Source of the DNA: Gordionus sp. m RMFG-2023
Taxonomy: Eukaryota; Nematomorpha; Gordioida; Chordodea; Parachordodidae
Reading direction: 5' to 3'
NCBI RefSeq assembly: GCF_954871325.1
Contig: NC_088777.1
Coordinates: 53,916,703 to 53,980,702, forward strand
Length of the DNA stretch: 64,000 nt
Position 1 is the first letter of the stretch; every line of letters starts with the position of its first letter. Below the pieces are notes generated by a model. The model ran no database searches. It had not been told where the DNA came from and was given only the letters and a program-made list of their open reading frames with translations. Positions 34,541 through 46,580 of this stretch are shown in pieces. Made by a program: the position numbers and the translations under genes.

Positions 34541-35480
34541 AAGAGTTCTATCTTTGTGAATTAAATTATTTGGGATTTCCTGGGCTTGGGAAATATTTTT
34601 AACCATTAATATGGACTTGGATCTAGCTTGAGAAACATTTTTCATAATTATTATAGTCTAACCTGTGAATTTTTTAATTTTAAATATGGACAAGAAATTG
34701 GCCTGAAAATTTCTTTTGAAGACATGGCAAGGCCTGATCAAAAACCAAGACCCATGCAAATTTCATATTCTGATTGTATTTTTAAATGCATTGTGACTTT
34801 TTATATATTTTATTTCAGTCCTCAACTATCAAAATTATTATGGTCTTTTGCAGGTTTAAGAAAACCAAGTGCGAGGACTGGCTTGGGATTTTTTTAAATA
34901 TTATACATAGGTGTAATATTTAACACAGAATATTTATATGGCCCTCAGGTAAAATCTAATTTAAATATATTTTTATTCAAAAAAATAGTATTCACTCTTA
35001 GTCTTAATGGATTGGCCTTGGTTGGAGTGAGCTAGGTTAAATTAGACAATATATGGTTTTTAGAGATTTAACTATCTCCAGGCTTGGAAAATTACTATCG
35101 GTTAGCCAGGTTTGAGAAATTTTTTGTATAAAATTATTATGGGTTGGGCTGGGCTTGGAAAATATTTTTATAAATTATATTGGGCTAGGCTTGGGGAAAA
35201 TTTTTCAAAATTATTATAAGCTTGGACGCTTGAGAATTTTTTTAATATTAATTATAGGTCAGACATTGGCCCAAAACAAATTTTTTTGCAGACCTGGGCT
35301 TGACCTGATCAAAAAACCAAGGCCCATGAAAATCTGAATTTTGATTGTATTTTTAAATTCTTTATTATTATTTAAATATTTTATTTCAGTTCTCAACTAC
35401 CAAAATTATTATGATCTTTCATTAGGCTTGGAAGAATTTTCATAATTAATATGGCTTTGGACTTTGCCTGGAAATTTTTT
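34541..35480 (+). repeat. CTTGGGAAATAT / CTGATCAAAAACCAAG repeat cluster
   Basis: Related blocks recur: TTTGGGATTTCCTGGGCTTG at 34570 and 58287; GGCTTGGAAAATATTTT variants at about 35150 and 35430; CCTGATCAAAAA(A)CCAAG with GCCCATG at about 34733 and 35306, and a diverged one at 57911. It looks like decayed copies of one element arranged in tandem. Family not known. Confidence 0.6.
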
Positions 35481-35726
35481 TAATATTAAATATTAGGTAT
35501 AAGTAATCAGTAATATTAACAAATAATATTGGTATTATCAAGTAAATGCTTTAAATTTATTTTTACTCAAACCATAGCACTTAGTTTTAATGGATTATAC
35601 CTGGCCTGAAGGGATGAGGGGGTAAGAAGAATAAAAATTGGATATTATTTTTAAATAACAGGTAACATGCATAAAAGTAAGAAGAAAATTTTCATTTCCC
35701 GTCATTTTTGACGGGCTATTTACTAG

Positions 35727-35851
35727 TATATGTATAGATCTTTGTTCCTTCTATGAGCAAAATCTATAAGCTTATGTATTATTTTTATGGATGAAATATT
35801 GAGTTAGCCGTTTTTAAAAACTGGCTCAAAACGAGCCGTGTAACAACACTA
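35727..35851. mobile_element. TAGTGTTG-family MITE, right part only
   Basis: CTTTGTTCCTTCTATGAGCA leads to ATATTGAGTTAGCCGTTTTT, then AAACGAGCCGTGTAACAACACTA. The left half is missing. Confidence 0.72.
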
Positions 35852-36959
35852 CACTATGATACTGATTCTACAATAGACAAATAAATTATAAATTTCTCAA
35901 ATCATATATTATATAAAGTTAGGACAAAATTATGTTCTAAGATATATAATACAGATCTATAATGGTCGCCTATATATTTGAAGTGATAAATATAAAACAT
36001 TATTTTATTCTATTGATATTTTGGGATAATTAATTTAATCTTTTTTTATATAAAATAAAAGGATAATATTTTAAAAAAATATTATTAGAAAAAATTTAAA
36101 GAATAATATATGTATTTTTGGAGGCTGAAATTTTTTTTATTGATATGTTCAACACTTGAAAAAAAAAAATCAATTTTAACTATTAAAATAAATGGGATTA
36201 AAAGCTTGTAGTTTTAATTTTTTATAAAAAATGTCATTTTATTTTCTTAAAGTTTTTCATAATATAAATAACAATAATATTTAGACCTCCGCACCGCCAC
36301 CAAATACGCCTCTGCCGTTTTTGGCTAAGCCGACGCCACCTCCAAAAAATTGTTGGCGTTCAACATGCATCCGCCGATATAAAAATTCAGCGGCGTGGTT
36401 GCGTGATACATATTCTTTATTATTTTAAAATAATATTTATTTTATATATTATTTATGAATTGTAATTAGAAGAAAAATAATATTAAATATTTTTTAAATT
36501 ATTAAAAAATGCGACTTTATTTTTTAAAATTAATAAATATTATTTACTATAAAAACGTTTGTTTGTAACAAGACTATTTGAAATATTATTATAAAATCTT
36601 TTGTATAAGACCATCAAATATTATATAAGGAATAATACGATATTTTCTTAATGCAATCAACAACTCATCATATAAAATCAATTTTTTATCGAAAAGGGAA
36701 TATTAATTAATAATTTTTATTTTATTGCCATTATAACATATATAAACATAGCAGAACTAAAACAAATAAAATGGATGCAGCATTGCAATACCCTGTAACA
36801 AAATACAGTATATCCTTGCAAGCAAAACTTTCTTTTGCACGAAAACAATTTGTATCCTTAATTGACACAAATAATAAGAGTTGCTGCAGATAAAGTCTTT
36901 TGTAATATATATGTAATTAGTGCTTAATAAAGATGGTGAAGATGAAAATAATCAATTTA

Positions 36960-37330
36960 TGTAAAACTGATCCCATCCAACATTTAGAATTTTTTAAGGA
37001 TCATGTTTTTATAACTAACTTTATTATTTAGAAATGTGGCATTATTTCAGATATAAAGCCAGAGTGAATTAGATGATATGTATTTATCAATGAAAGCATA
37101 CAAATTCCAAAGGTCCAAATGAAATGTGGACCGACAAATATGGACGGAGAAATTATATTACCTTTACATTTCACGAAATAGATAATAATTTTATTATTGT
37201 ATTTAATACAATGGCGACACATCATTCAAAAACAAATCGCTGAAACTATTCTTTTTGAGATAGAAAAAGTTTCAAATGAATTTGATTTAGGGTCTAAAAA
37301 TTCAAATGGTTACAGATGCAGGATACAATA
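36960..37330 (+). pseudogene. hAT transposase fragment, first catalytic Asp region
   Basis: Encodes MWTDKYGRRNYITFTFHEID, the hAT block holding the first catalytic Asp, then LATH-like and VTDAG-like remains in shifting frames. It stops abruptly near 37330, where unrelated sequence begins. Several stops and frame changes make it a pseudogene. Confidence 0.72.
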
Positions 37331-37619
37331 TAAAGACAAGTGTTTTTTATTAAATTGATATTTCTCATAATAACTTTAACGTTTATGACTGAGGAAACAA
37401 AACCCATCCAAAGACTCCATTATTTTATATATTCCAAATAATTTTCTAGGGTGTGTGAATTATTAAAAAAATTTGTCAATTTAGATTTCTTATTTATATG
37501 ATATTGAATGAACCTGATATTATTAAGCAATCTTTGGTATTAAATTATTAATATATCTGTTGGCGGCAATATTTTATTTTTTTTACTTTAATTTATTGTG
37601 ACGTTTCTTTTTATTAAAA

Positions 37620-38120
37620 CAACTGATTTTTCCGGAAATTTTGAGAAATTTTGCAATGATCACGGTATTAAACATGTACTTACGTTCGTATACCACGCCA
37701 GATAGAATGTATGGTGAGAACGTTCAAAGTACATATAAAATGAAATATAAAGATTGACTTAGATACTGCACTTGATAAATTTTTATTCAATTATAGAAAC
37801 ATGGGAAATGACACTACAGGAGTTACACCTTCCAAAAGAATGTTCAATCGAGTTAGAATTAAATGGCGCTTTTTAAAACCGTTGGAACAAAAAGGGGATA
37901 TTAACGTAACACTACCACTCAATAGAACCATTAATGTAGGAGATTTTGTTTGGTGCAAAATACAAGGTGATGACAAGTGGTGGAAAGGCACGGTCACACA
38001 AGTGATATGATGTTTCAAGTTAGGACAGATAAAGATATATTAAGTAGAAGACACATGACCAATTAAGAAAAATATATTAACATAACTATAAATTATGATT
38101 ATAACTCTAAAAATTCTTTT
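37620..38120 (+). mobile_element. Gypsy integrase fossil with possible 3' LTR edge
   Basis: It shows integrase core and C-terminal similarity (NDTTGVTPSKRMFNRVRI, then VGDFVWCKIQGDDKWWKG) and, further on, a purine tract AAGAAGGGAAG followed by TGTGGAC, as at a 3' LTR start (about 38121). It is a broken, strongly decayed remnant lying between two copies of a hAT transposase piece. Confidence 0.7.
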
Positions 38121-38369
38121 AAGAAGGGAAGTGTGGACAAAAATAAAAAAAGCCATTAATAAATATAATTTCATGAATGCGTGATATAAAATTTTAACTT
38201 ACTACTATTTAATAACCAATTATATAATTAATCAATATTTTAATTTATTAATATTCCTATTGTATCACAGTAAAATATTTTGTTTATATAATATTTTGTC
38301 TTAAAAAGATAAATTTTTGTTTTAACCGTTAAAATATCTAATTATTTTATAGTAGAATATTTAAATACA

Positions 38370-39250
38370 ACTGATCTAATCCCACAATTAGAATTTTTTA
38401 AGGCATAATGTTTTTATTATTATCTCGAAATATGGCATTATTTCAGTTACAAAACAATTACCAGATAGATAGACGGAGTGGATTAGATGATATGTATTTA
38501 TCAATGAATTAATATATGTCTAAAATTTTGTGTTATAACTTTCGATATATGGACCGACAAATATAGACGGCGAAATTATATTACATTTGTATTTTACGAA
38601 ATAGATAATAATTTTATTATTATATTTAATACATTGGCGACACATTCATCATACTCAAAAACATACAACTGAAACTTTTCTTTCCGAGATAGAAAGAAGA
38701 GTTGAAAATGAATTTGATTTATGGTCCAAAAAAATTAAAATAGTTACGGATGCAGGACTCAGTGTAAAGAAAAGTGTTAGTCTAGGAGAATATGACCATC
38801 ATTTATGTTTGGGGCATGGATTATATAATCTAGTAACAGTCAGTCGATGTAATGAAAGAAGTTAATAAAATAGAAAATCTTATGTAAAAATAGTGAGAAA
38901 TTATAGTTGCCTTAAGATTCAAAAATAGCTGATTTTGAAAATATGAAAGATATCAAATCGATATTATTTACGTGAAACATTTTAGATTTGGATGATAATG
39001 ATCTTTTTAATGAAGATCGGTTTGAGATGATAGCGCAAATCAAAAATCATATGAGAAATAAAACATGAAACCTTAAAATTAAATTGTGTCAACACGTTGG
39101 CATAGTAATTTAATAATGTTGGAAAGTGTGAGTGTCAATTAGATGGAGAAACCGGAATCTCAAATTATTTAACTACGATTGGGACTGGTGCATGTAGTTT
39201 ATAAATTTTTTCAAACCCTTCAAAAAAAACTCTTGAATTTCTATCCGCCC
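38370..39250 (+). pseudogene. hAT transposase pseudogene, second copy, longer
   Basis: It repeats the first copy (WTDKYRRRNYITFVFYEIDN, then ATHSS) and continues through KIVTDAGLSVKKSVSLGEYD, HLCLGHGLYNLVT (CxxH-like block) and STRWHSNLIMLESV-like remains. Frame changes and stops are frequent. The C-terminal dimerisation region is not recognisable. Confidence 0.72.
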
Positions 39251-39589
39251 AAAAAAGGATTTACTATAATAAATTTAAATCATCTAATCGTAAAAAAATA
39301 TTTTAATCACCAAAATCATATTATTTTTTTTGTGTTTTGAAATTTTCGATGATTATGTTTAAAAATAATATTACTTGATAATTTGTTTTTTTTTAAATTA
39401 AAAATTTTCTTTGAGACAAAATGTCAGATTGATTATGTATTTGTAAAGTAATTGTAGTTAGATGTAACTTATATTTTTATTGTTAATCTTTTAAATTGTC
39501 TAAAAATTAAAATATTTAAAAATATCTTATTATCTTTAATAATTGCGAATATATATTATATTTCAAATATAATTTTTTTTTGGTTAAAT

Positions 39590-39745
39590 AATAATATCTT
39601 ATAAAAATCAACCATTTTATTTATTTATAATATTGGCACTGTGTATATAATAATGTTTAGAAATAATTATTTCAGAAAAATTATATTAAAAAAATATAAA
39701 AAACAATATAAATCACTACTAATGATGGCGCTTTTTGAAAATAAT
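39590..39745 (+). repeat. GGCGCCATCATTAG repeat, copy A
   Basis: A roughly 150-bp block ending CTAATGATGGCGCTTTTT. The inverted block is found at 49895-50035 and another at 54672-54790. It probably marks the end of a transposon family. Confidence 0.7.
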
Positions 39746-39959
39746 TTAGTCTTTTTTTAAAAAAATACTTTAAAAATAATTTAATTTCAATTTAATTTTT
39801 TTACAAAATTTCTAAAAAATTTCTGAAAATCTTTAAATTCAAATATAATAAATAAAATTAATTGAATTTATATTTTTAATTCAATAAAAGTATTTATTTC
39901 TTATTCACGACGGCATATTTATTATTCTCGACGCCATATTTGTTATTCATGTCGTATTA

Positions 39960-40255
39960 TTTCTTATTTTTGAATATATTACAATATAGATGAGATTTTA
40001 TAGAAACATGTAAAGAATGTCACGAAATTTACGCATCTCATTCAATATCTGTTTATAAGTATATTCGACATTCGACGTATACATCGTTTTCCATTATAAT
40101 TTGTATCAAAATAAAGATTAATATTAATTGATTTGCTAAATTTGGAATGGATTTTTGGATTGATCATTTAATTACTAGGAAGAGTCAAAAGTGTGTGGGA
40201 GTGGGTGGATGGCGGGATTAAGATTATCTCACGACTCTTAAGTATATCAAAAATT
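39960..40255 (+). repeat. LTR-like dispersed repeat, copy 1
   Basis: Shares with 56258-56460 an AATAAA-like ATCAAAATAAAGATTAATAT and a strongly conserved AGAGTCAAAAGTGTGTGGGA / GTGGGTGGAT / ATCTCACGACTCT block. A fossil LTR or its 3' part is the best guess. Confidence 0.5.
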
Positions 40256-41073
40256 AATTTTTTATTTGTGCTAGATTCATTGCTTGAATATAAATGATTC
40301 GCAATGTATGGTTAAATTATAATTCTTAAAGAAAATACTCTTCAAATTTAAAATTTTTTTATGAAATTTCAAATTAACTAATTTTTTTTTGTAAAACTTG
40401 CCAAAGACACAAAAACATCCTTAATTTTAAGTATAGAAATATCTGTAAATTTACTACTAATTCAATAATTCCTTCTTTTAGGATATTAGTTAACTTTAAT
40501 CTATAATATTTTATTTGATTCAATCAGCCAACATCTTCTAAACCATCTAATAGCCTTCGAGAGGAAAGACACGATGAAGTTAGTCAAGATTACTAAGTTC
40601 AACTCCTCAAAATCCCTCTAGGACTAATATCACTGATAAATGACCCAAGAAACATGAGTCTGATATCTAGTACTATTATAACAGATAAGACAACCAAGAA
40701 CGAATATGAAAAAAACTCGAAATAACAAGTCGAAGAAACATAAAAGCTTTTCATCGATCATACCTGGTCCTAAAGAAGGTAAAAGCTACCTCTGATAAAT
40801 AATTTTATAAGATTTTAATATTAACGGTGAATTTGAAATCATTAAACTATTGAAAAATAAATGGTTTCATATCAATATCAGAAGAATGTCTCAGAAAAAT
40901 CCAGATATGGTGGTGCAAATATATATAATGTAATGTATTTATATAGAATTTTACCACTCACATCCAGAAAATTCGAGTCGATCCTTTGATTCGATATTGA
41001 GGGTCGCTATAATATTAAGGTCACAAATCCAGTCAGATTGGAAAATTAACCGTACCTGAACGCGTTATTCAAA

Positions 41074-41248
41074 TATATTGCTGATCGCCAAATTCAAGAC
41101 TTTCAAGGAATGGCGAGATTTTGTAAAGGCGTTGTCTTTGTTAATTCTATCCCTACTCTAGTCGAAAGTCTTTAAATTTTATAGAAGTTTGCCATCTTAC
41201 AAAATCTGGCGATTCCTTGAAAGTCTTGAATTTGGCAATCAACAATAT
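41074..41248. mobile_element. Foldback MITE, about 175 bp
   Basis: ATATTGCTGATCGCCAAATT at the left is matched in inverted order at the right (AATTTGGCAATCAACAATAT). Pairing continues through GACTTTCAAGGAAT and TTTTGTAA, leaving a short unpaired centre. It is non-coding. Confidence 0.8.
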
Positions 41249-41273
41249 AAATTGAAGAAAATGTATACCGATT

Positions 41274-41293
41274 TCTTTCTTTCTTTCTTTCTA
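41274..41293 (+). repeat. TTTC microsatellite
   Basis: About five TTTC units. Confidence 0.8.
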
Positions 41294-42226
41294 AATTATA
41301 AAATGTATTAAATAAAAATATTTAAAAATAATTTAGATTCTAGGCTGTATCAAAAACATTATAAAATTCAATTGGTTAGCTTTCGAAAAATTTTCCAATA
41401 TAAATATAAAAAAATATATTTTTGCAAATATAATTTATTAACATAGTTTGTGTCATTTGTTTTTTTTTAAAAAAAACATTTCATTTGTTAGAAATAAGAT
41501 GTTATAGAAAGCTTGTTACTTTTTTCCAATATTCAACTTTATATATATATATATACATATATATATAAAATTAGGTTAAAACGAAGTTGACATCCAACAT
41601 AAGACCTTACTTAATAGGCTCAAAGCTAAGCGAAACACCAGATCAATGCAACATAGAAATTGCTTGGCGACTGCTATGATAGCTGAATAAAATGAGATCT
41701 GGAACTTGGAACAACTTCAGTAGAAATAAAATGCAGATACGTCGCTCCAAAATGCGTATAACAAAGGTTACATCTACATCCACCAATAAATACAAGCAGT
41801 TTATACTCGAATTCATATTGTAAAATCTTTCCTATTCTCCTTCATTCTTTCCTTTTGATTATTTTTAAGGTAGATAAATAATGTTTTATTTTTTTGATTA
41901 AAAAATTAATGATAAAATTTTTTGTAAAGTTAATTAATTTTCTAAATTTTTTCTTGTAGAGTAAAATTAGTCTATATTTGATGTGCTTTTGAGTTTTGTT
42001 GCAATGATGGGTAAACATGTTCATATATTGTTTATAGAAGAAATCTAATCATCTTAGCATTAAAATATGGCTTAGAATCTCTTATTATTATTATTATCAA
42101 TAATTGCACTGATATATCAGAATAATAATTTTTTTTATATAGTGAAAGTATACCAAATATTATTTGATTCCAATTAATTAATTAATTAATTAATTGTATA
42201 TAATACTGAAGTATTTTGCTTACAAA
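41294..42226. other. A+T-rich, nothing recognised
   Basis: Contains a (TA)n stretch near 41542-41568 and an ATTA run near 42172-42195. No gene was seen. Confidence 0.5.
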
Positions 42227-43055
42227 AATCCTATTTAATATAATTCGAGCGAATATCCTATATTTATAAGCTTATTTTATTTATTATAAATTAAATGTGC
42301 AATTAAATATTACAGATAAATTCATTATCTCGTTTACATATACAAATTTATAAAATTTATATAATAAAAGTAGATATAGGATTTAATTTAACAAATTGGG
42401 CATTTTACAACTAATATGAACATCTTCAACTTGAATATCTTCCAATATATCTCTTTCAATGTCTATAATTAAAATCGATTTATAAAAAATTCTTAACTCA
42501 CAAATTATCTTCATCTATTTATCATTATCTAATTTCAATATGGCTTCAAATTATCTACATTTATCCTAACATGACTACAAATTTATAAATCTTAAACACT
42601 TCCAAATTAATCCCTCAGGTGTCTACAATGAAATATCTTCATACACCATTAGAGTACACACTATTTTAAATACAAATTGGATGTCTTTCCTCCTAGTCTT
42701 CGAAATATGAACTAAGACATTTCTATTAACCCCCCCCCCCCAATCTAACTTTGTTATTCTTTATTAGCCATAGCTTCGAATCTAACAGACACTGGCTTCA
42801 GCACCTTCTTATATTCTATGAATCTCTGACGTTAATTTTCCTAGACTATGGTATAGCCATATCTTTTCCTCAAATAATTCCGAAATTACTTTTAGTATTT
42901 AATAATTATAAATTAGGTCTTATGTAGCAGAAAAGTATGTAGAATATTGTTTTTAATTATAGACATTGAAAGTGATCTATTGGAAGAGATTCAATTTCAA
43001 GATGATCCTTCATATTATGAACAAAGTGCCCAATTTGTTAAATTAAATCCTATAA

Positions 43056-43400
43056 CCGAACCTCCGAACCTGAGCTGAACCTTAACCGAAACTAAACTGA
43101 AATTTAACCGAACCTGAATTGAACCTTAACCAAACCTGAACTGAACCTTAACCGAACCTGAACTGAACCTTAACCGAAACTGAATTGAACCTTAACCGAA
43201 TATGAACTGAACCTTAACCGAAATTTTAAACCGATATTTTACCGAAGCTGAACTGAACCTTAACCGAACCTGAAACGAAACTTTACCGTTAAATTTTTTT
43301 ATCAGAACCTGAACCAAATCTCTAAGCCGATATTAACCGATAATTTTTACTGAACCTGTTCTTAAAGCCGAACTGTTAAATTGTTTTTTACACGAACCGA
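43056..43400. repeat. 21-22-bp satellite, CTTAACCGAACCTGAACTGAA
   Basis: A unit of the form ACCTTAACCGAACCTGAACTGA is repeated about ten times and then decays into related motifs until about 43400. It interrupts the right arm of the inverted-repeat element that starts at 42227. Confidence 0.88.
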
Positions 43401-43785
43401 ACCGATAAAAATGGTTGTGAACGGGTTTGAACTTCACGATTTTATGTTTATAAAATTATTTGAAAATTGCTTAAATTCTAATTTATATCCAAATTGTTTG
43501 TAAGGTTAATCAATTTGAATTTTTATAAATTTTTGTATTTTTACCATTTTAAAACATTTTTTAAATATTTTAACTTTCATTTTTGTATATATATATATGA
43601 AATGAAAGAAAATTTGTCAATTTTTGTATAATTAGAATGTAAGTTTTATTCAAAAGAGTTCAAGCCTGTTTCTAGAGGTTTGGACCGAACCAAACTGATA
43701 TTATTTTTTTTATAAAAACAAAACCTGAACTCTGAACCTCTATTTTAATAAAAACCCGAAACTGAGCCGAAACGAATCTATAACT

Positions 43786-44086
43786 CAGAGACCTGCAAGC
43801 CCGACCCTATTTCTGGCCCCGAATTTGAATCGGACCTAAAATCGACCTTTCAGGGCCGGATATTTTTAAGCCGGGCCGGGCTTATACTGGCCGGGCCTTT
43901 ACTGGCCGGGCCTTATACTGGCCGGGCCTTTACTGGCCGGGCCTTTACTGGCCGGGCCTTTACTGGCCGGGCCTTTACTGGCCGGGCCTTTACTGGCCGG
44001 GCCTTTACTGGCCGGGCCTTTACTGGCCGGGCCTTTACTGGCCGGGCCTTTTCAGGCCGGGCTAATGGTGCCTATGCAGGTCTCTG
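43786..44086. mobile_element. hAT MITE, CAGAGACCTGCA family, with expanded GC minisatellite
   Basis: The ends are CAGAGACCTGCA and TGCAGGTCTCTG, flanked by 8-bp near-identical duplications CTATAACT (43778-43785) and CTCTAACT (44087-44094). The interior is dominated by a 15-bp tandem repeat. Confidence 0.82.
43880..44055. repeat. 15-bp GC-rich minisatellite
   Basis: CTGGCCGGGCCTTTA is repeated about twelve times, almost perfectly, with two copies reading CTTATA. GGCC/GGGCC runs can pair with themselves. It sits inside the hAT MITE, and the repeat unit resembles the family's GGCC-rich subterminal motif. Confidence 0.93.
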
Positions 44087-44263
44087 CTCTAACTACTTTT
44101 ATTATATAAATTTTGTAAATTTGTATATGTAAACGAGATAATGATTTATCTGTAATATTTAATTGTATATTTAATTTATAATAAAGAGGGTAAGCTATAA
44201 ATATAGAATATTCGCTCGAATAAAATTAGGTAGGAATATTATTAATAGGGTACTTATATTAAA

Positions 44264-44985
44264 ATGCATGGACCTAATTTTATCGGATATGCCCGGTTCA
44301 AAAAATAGAAAATTGAATAAAAGGCCGCATTCGAACTCTACATTGGGCACGTTTTTAGACCACCCGCTCGCCCGTTAGCTCACCCACCCTCCCACCTAAC
44401 AGCTTGCCCACCCACCCATCCGCTTGATCTATCACCCGCCCGCCACTCATCCCACATCCGCCCGCTCGCCTACTCATCCGCTCACCCGTTCATTCATTGA
44501 TTGGGAACATTGGGTGGCGGGCGGGAATAGTTTCAAGAGGGGGCGGCGGCGGGCGGAAATATAAAGAGGGTGGGTAGGCGGGCGGAAATATAAAGAGGGT
44601 GGGTAGGCGGGCGGAAATATAAAGAGGGTGGGCAGACGGGCGGGTAAAATTGTATAAAAAATTTTAATTGAGCGGGTGGGCGGTTTAACAGATCTCGCAC
44701 CCCAGTCTTAAAATATTATATCTGAGCTCGATCTTTTCTCCCAGACCTTCATAGGATGACTGACTCAGGCCCGTAATCATGAGTCAAGAGTTGGCGCCAT
44801 ATATACAATATGTGTTTTTATTAACTGGAAGCGCGGCGCCTAAATTTTTGTGTGGGGCCAGTCGTCTTGTTCTATATCATAAGTTTCTGGTTTATCCGAT
44901 AAAATTCGGTCCATGCACCATATTTGTTAGCCCAGTCAGGGTTTAAAATTACGGGCCATGAGCAGTCATCTTATGCAGGTCATTT
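44264..44985. repeat. Two interleaved inverted repeats around a GGCGGGCGG-rich core
   Basis: Pair 1: GCATGGACCTAATTTTATCGG (44265) and its inverted partner at 44898-44917. Pair 2: ATAGGATGACTGACTCAGGC (about 44751) and its partner at about 44949-44979. The right arm of pair 1 lies inside pair 2, while its left arm lies outside. Between them are C-rich (44345-44490) and G-rich (44510-44690) degenerate repeats, including three copies of AAATATAAAGAGGGTGGG. Confidence 0.65.
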
Positions 44986-45804
44986 ATTTATGTATTACAC
45001 ACCAAAGGCACTATTTGCCCAGCAAATATTTTTATATATTTTAAATAGATAATTATATTATTAATTAAGCCATTTTTTTAATCTTTTTTAGAGCTAGCAA
45101 AATAATTATTGTTTATAATAAGTAATATTACGTGTAAACATCTTACTCATCATAGCTTACAAGACTTCGTCGAATTATTACTTTGTAGCATAACTACATA
45201 TCTCTAACTCTAAAATTTAGATATTTAATTATATACTTTAATTTAATGATTTAATATTCATACAATTTTTGCATTACTATATCTACCTTAGAATAATTTG
45301 ATAACATAATGCTTTTTTACACTAATGCTAATCTATGTTCGAAATTATAATATAAACTTGTTCTTGTGATTGGACTACCCTTTGTTGTTAAATATTTTGA
45401 TTACAATAAAGTCAATATTTAAATTTTACATACACCACCCATATTAAATATTACCATTAAAATTTAGATATGAAGATATAGAAATAATCTTTGAGATGCA
45501 TTAAAATATACGTTATCAATTTCAAAATTATATACCTGTTCCAACTTTGTTCGACAAAATGTAATTTTTAAGGCATCATTCTAAGAATTTTGGCAATAGA
45601 TCTCTCCTTGAAATTCTACATCATTCAAACTAAAATTTTCAGACTTGACGAATTTAATGCGTGAATTATAAATTAGAAATAAACCAAAGCGAAGAGAGTT
45701 TTCTTTCTTTCTTTTAGTTTGGAAAACATTTTTCATTTTAATTATTCGTCTTTTTAACGGAACATTGTTTTATTACAAAATATCTTAGGCATAATTTGGA
45801 TCGA
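44986..45804. other. A+T-rich, nothing recognised
   Basis: No splice-bounded open frame, tandem array or inverted repeat was noticed. Confidence 0.5.
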
Positions 45805-45901
45805 GTAGAGCTAAACTAGCTCGTTTTCAGCCTATTTTTATAAACGGCATATTGAGTTAACTGTTTTTAAAAATAGTCTTAAAACGCATTTAACAACACT
45901 A
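45805..45901. mobile_element. TAGTGTTG-family MITE, internally deleted
   Basis: Only the outer arms remain, joined at CGGCATATTGAGTTAACTG. The right end is TTTAACAACACTA. Confidence 0.65.
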
Positions 45902-46042
45902 AAAATTGCTATGGGTGCTGAAATTTATTTTTAAAGATATGTTTCAACACTTGATAAAAAAAAAATCAATTAATTATTAGAATAAATAGGAAAATAGCTA
46001 GTAGTTTTAATTTTTTATAAAAAATCATTTATTATAAATAAC

Positions 46043-46580
46043 TTGATAATATTTAGACCTCTGCATTTCTCAAATAAGCCACCGCCGTTAATTTTTGACC
46101 ACACCGATGCCACTATTGGCGCTCAACATGCGGATACCGATATAAAAATTTCGGCGGCGTGGCGGTATGATACATATTTTTTATTATTTAAAATAATATT
46201 TATTTTATATATTATTTATGAATTGTAAATAGCGAAAAATAATAAAAAATATTAACAAGATTATCGAAATATTATTAATAATCTTTTTGTATAAGACCAA
46301 TTAATTATTATATTTAAAATAATATAATATTTTATTTATGCACTCAACAACTCGTCATTTAAAATTTATTTGTTTATCGAAAAAGGAAATTTTAAATCAT
46401 TTTTATTTTATTGCCATTATAACATATATAAACATAGCAGGACTAAAACCATTAAAATGAATGAAGCATTGCAATACCCTGTAACAAAATACAGTATATC
46501 CTTGCAAGCAAAACTTTCTTTTGCACGGAACATTATGGATCCCTACCAGTGTCGCTGCAGATAAAGTCTTTTATAATATA
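46043..46580 (+). mobile_element. 5' fragment of the TAGACCTC hAT family
   Basis: It matches 36280-36900: the same terminus (TAGACCTCTGC), the same TTCGGCGGCGTGGCGGT-type block, the GCCATTATAACATATATAAAC leader, and the start MNEALQYPVTKYSISLQAKL. It breaks off after CAGATAAAGTCTTTTATAAT. Only the 5' end is present. Confidence 0.78.

Larger units (their letters stand above)
36284..39300 (+). mobile_element. Decayed hAT transposon family (TAGACCTCCGC), two overlapping copies
   Basis: The 5' end TAGACCTCCGCACCGCC (36284) is followed by a leader, an ATG (36771) and MDAALQYPVTKYSISLQA. Transposase pieces occur at 36960-37330 and again at 38370-39250. The same 5' end and start occur at 46054-46565. 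The two transposase pieces are about 400-bp direct copies of each other, separated by a gypsy fossil. Confidence 0.72.
39301..41073. other. A+T-rich stretch with repeat pieces
   Basis: Apart from the repeats at 39590 and 39960, a coding-like scrap at about 40810-40915 (FEIIKLLKNKWFHINIRR) has a relative near 48795 (GEYEIILNN-like). No intact gene was found. Confidence 0.4.
42227..44240. mobile_element. Inverted-repeat DNA element, right arm split by a satellite and a hAT MITE
   Basis: The left arm, about 42227-42480, is answered by inverted blocks at about 42953-43055 and 44095-44237. Shared stretches include AATTCGAGCGAATAT, ATCTCGTTTACATATACAAA and TGCCCAATTTGTTAAATTAA. Between the two right blocks lie the 21-bp satellite and the CAGAGACC MITE; joining the flanks matches the continuous left arm. 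Short coding-like stretches (for example DIESDLLEEIQFQDDPSYYE at about 42963-43025) hint at the end of a decayed transposase in the arms. I do not assign a superfamily. Confidence 0.6.

Noticed and set aside
43056-43400. CTTAACCGAACCTGAAC satellite as telomeric repeat
   Set aside because: The unit is 21-22 bp, degenerate and internal. It does not resemble short uniform telomere units and is bounded by transposon sequence.
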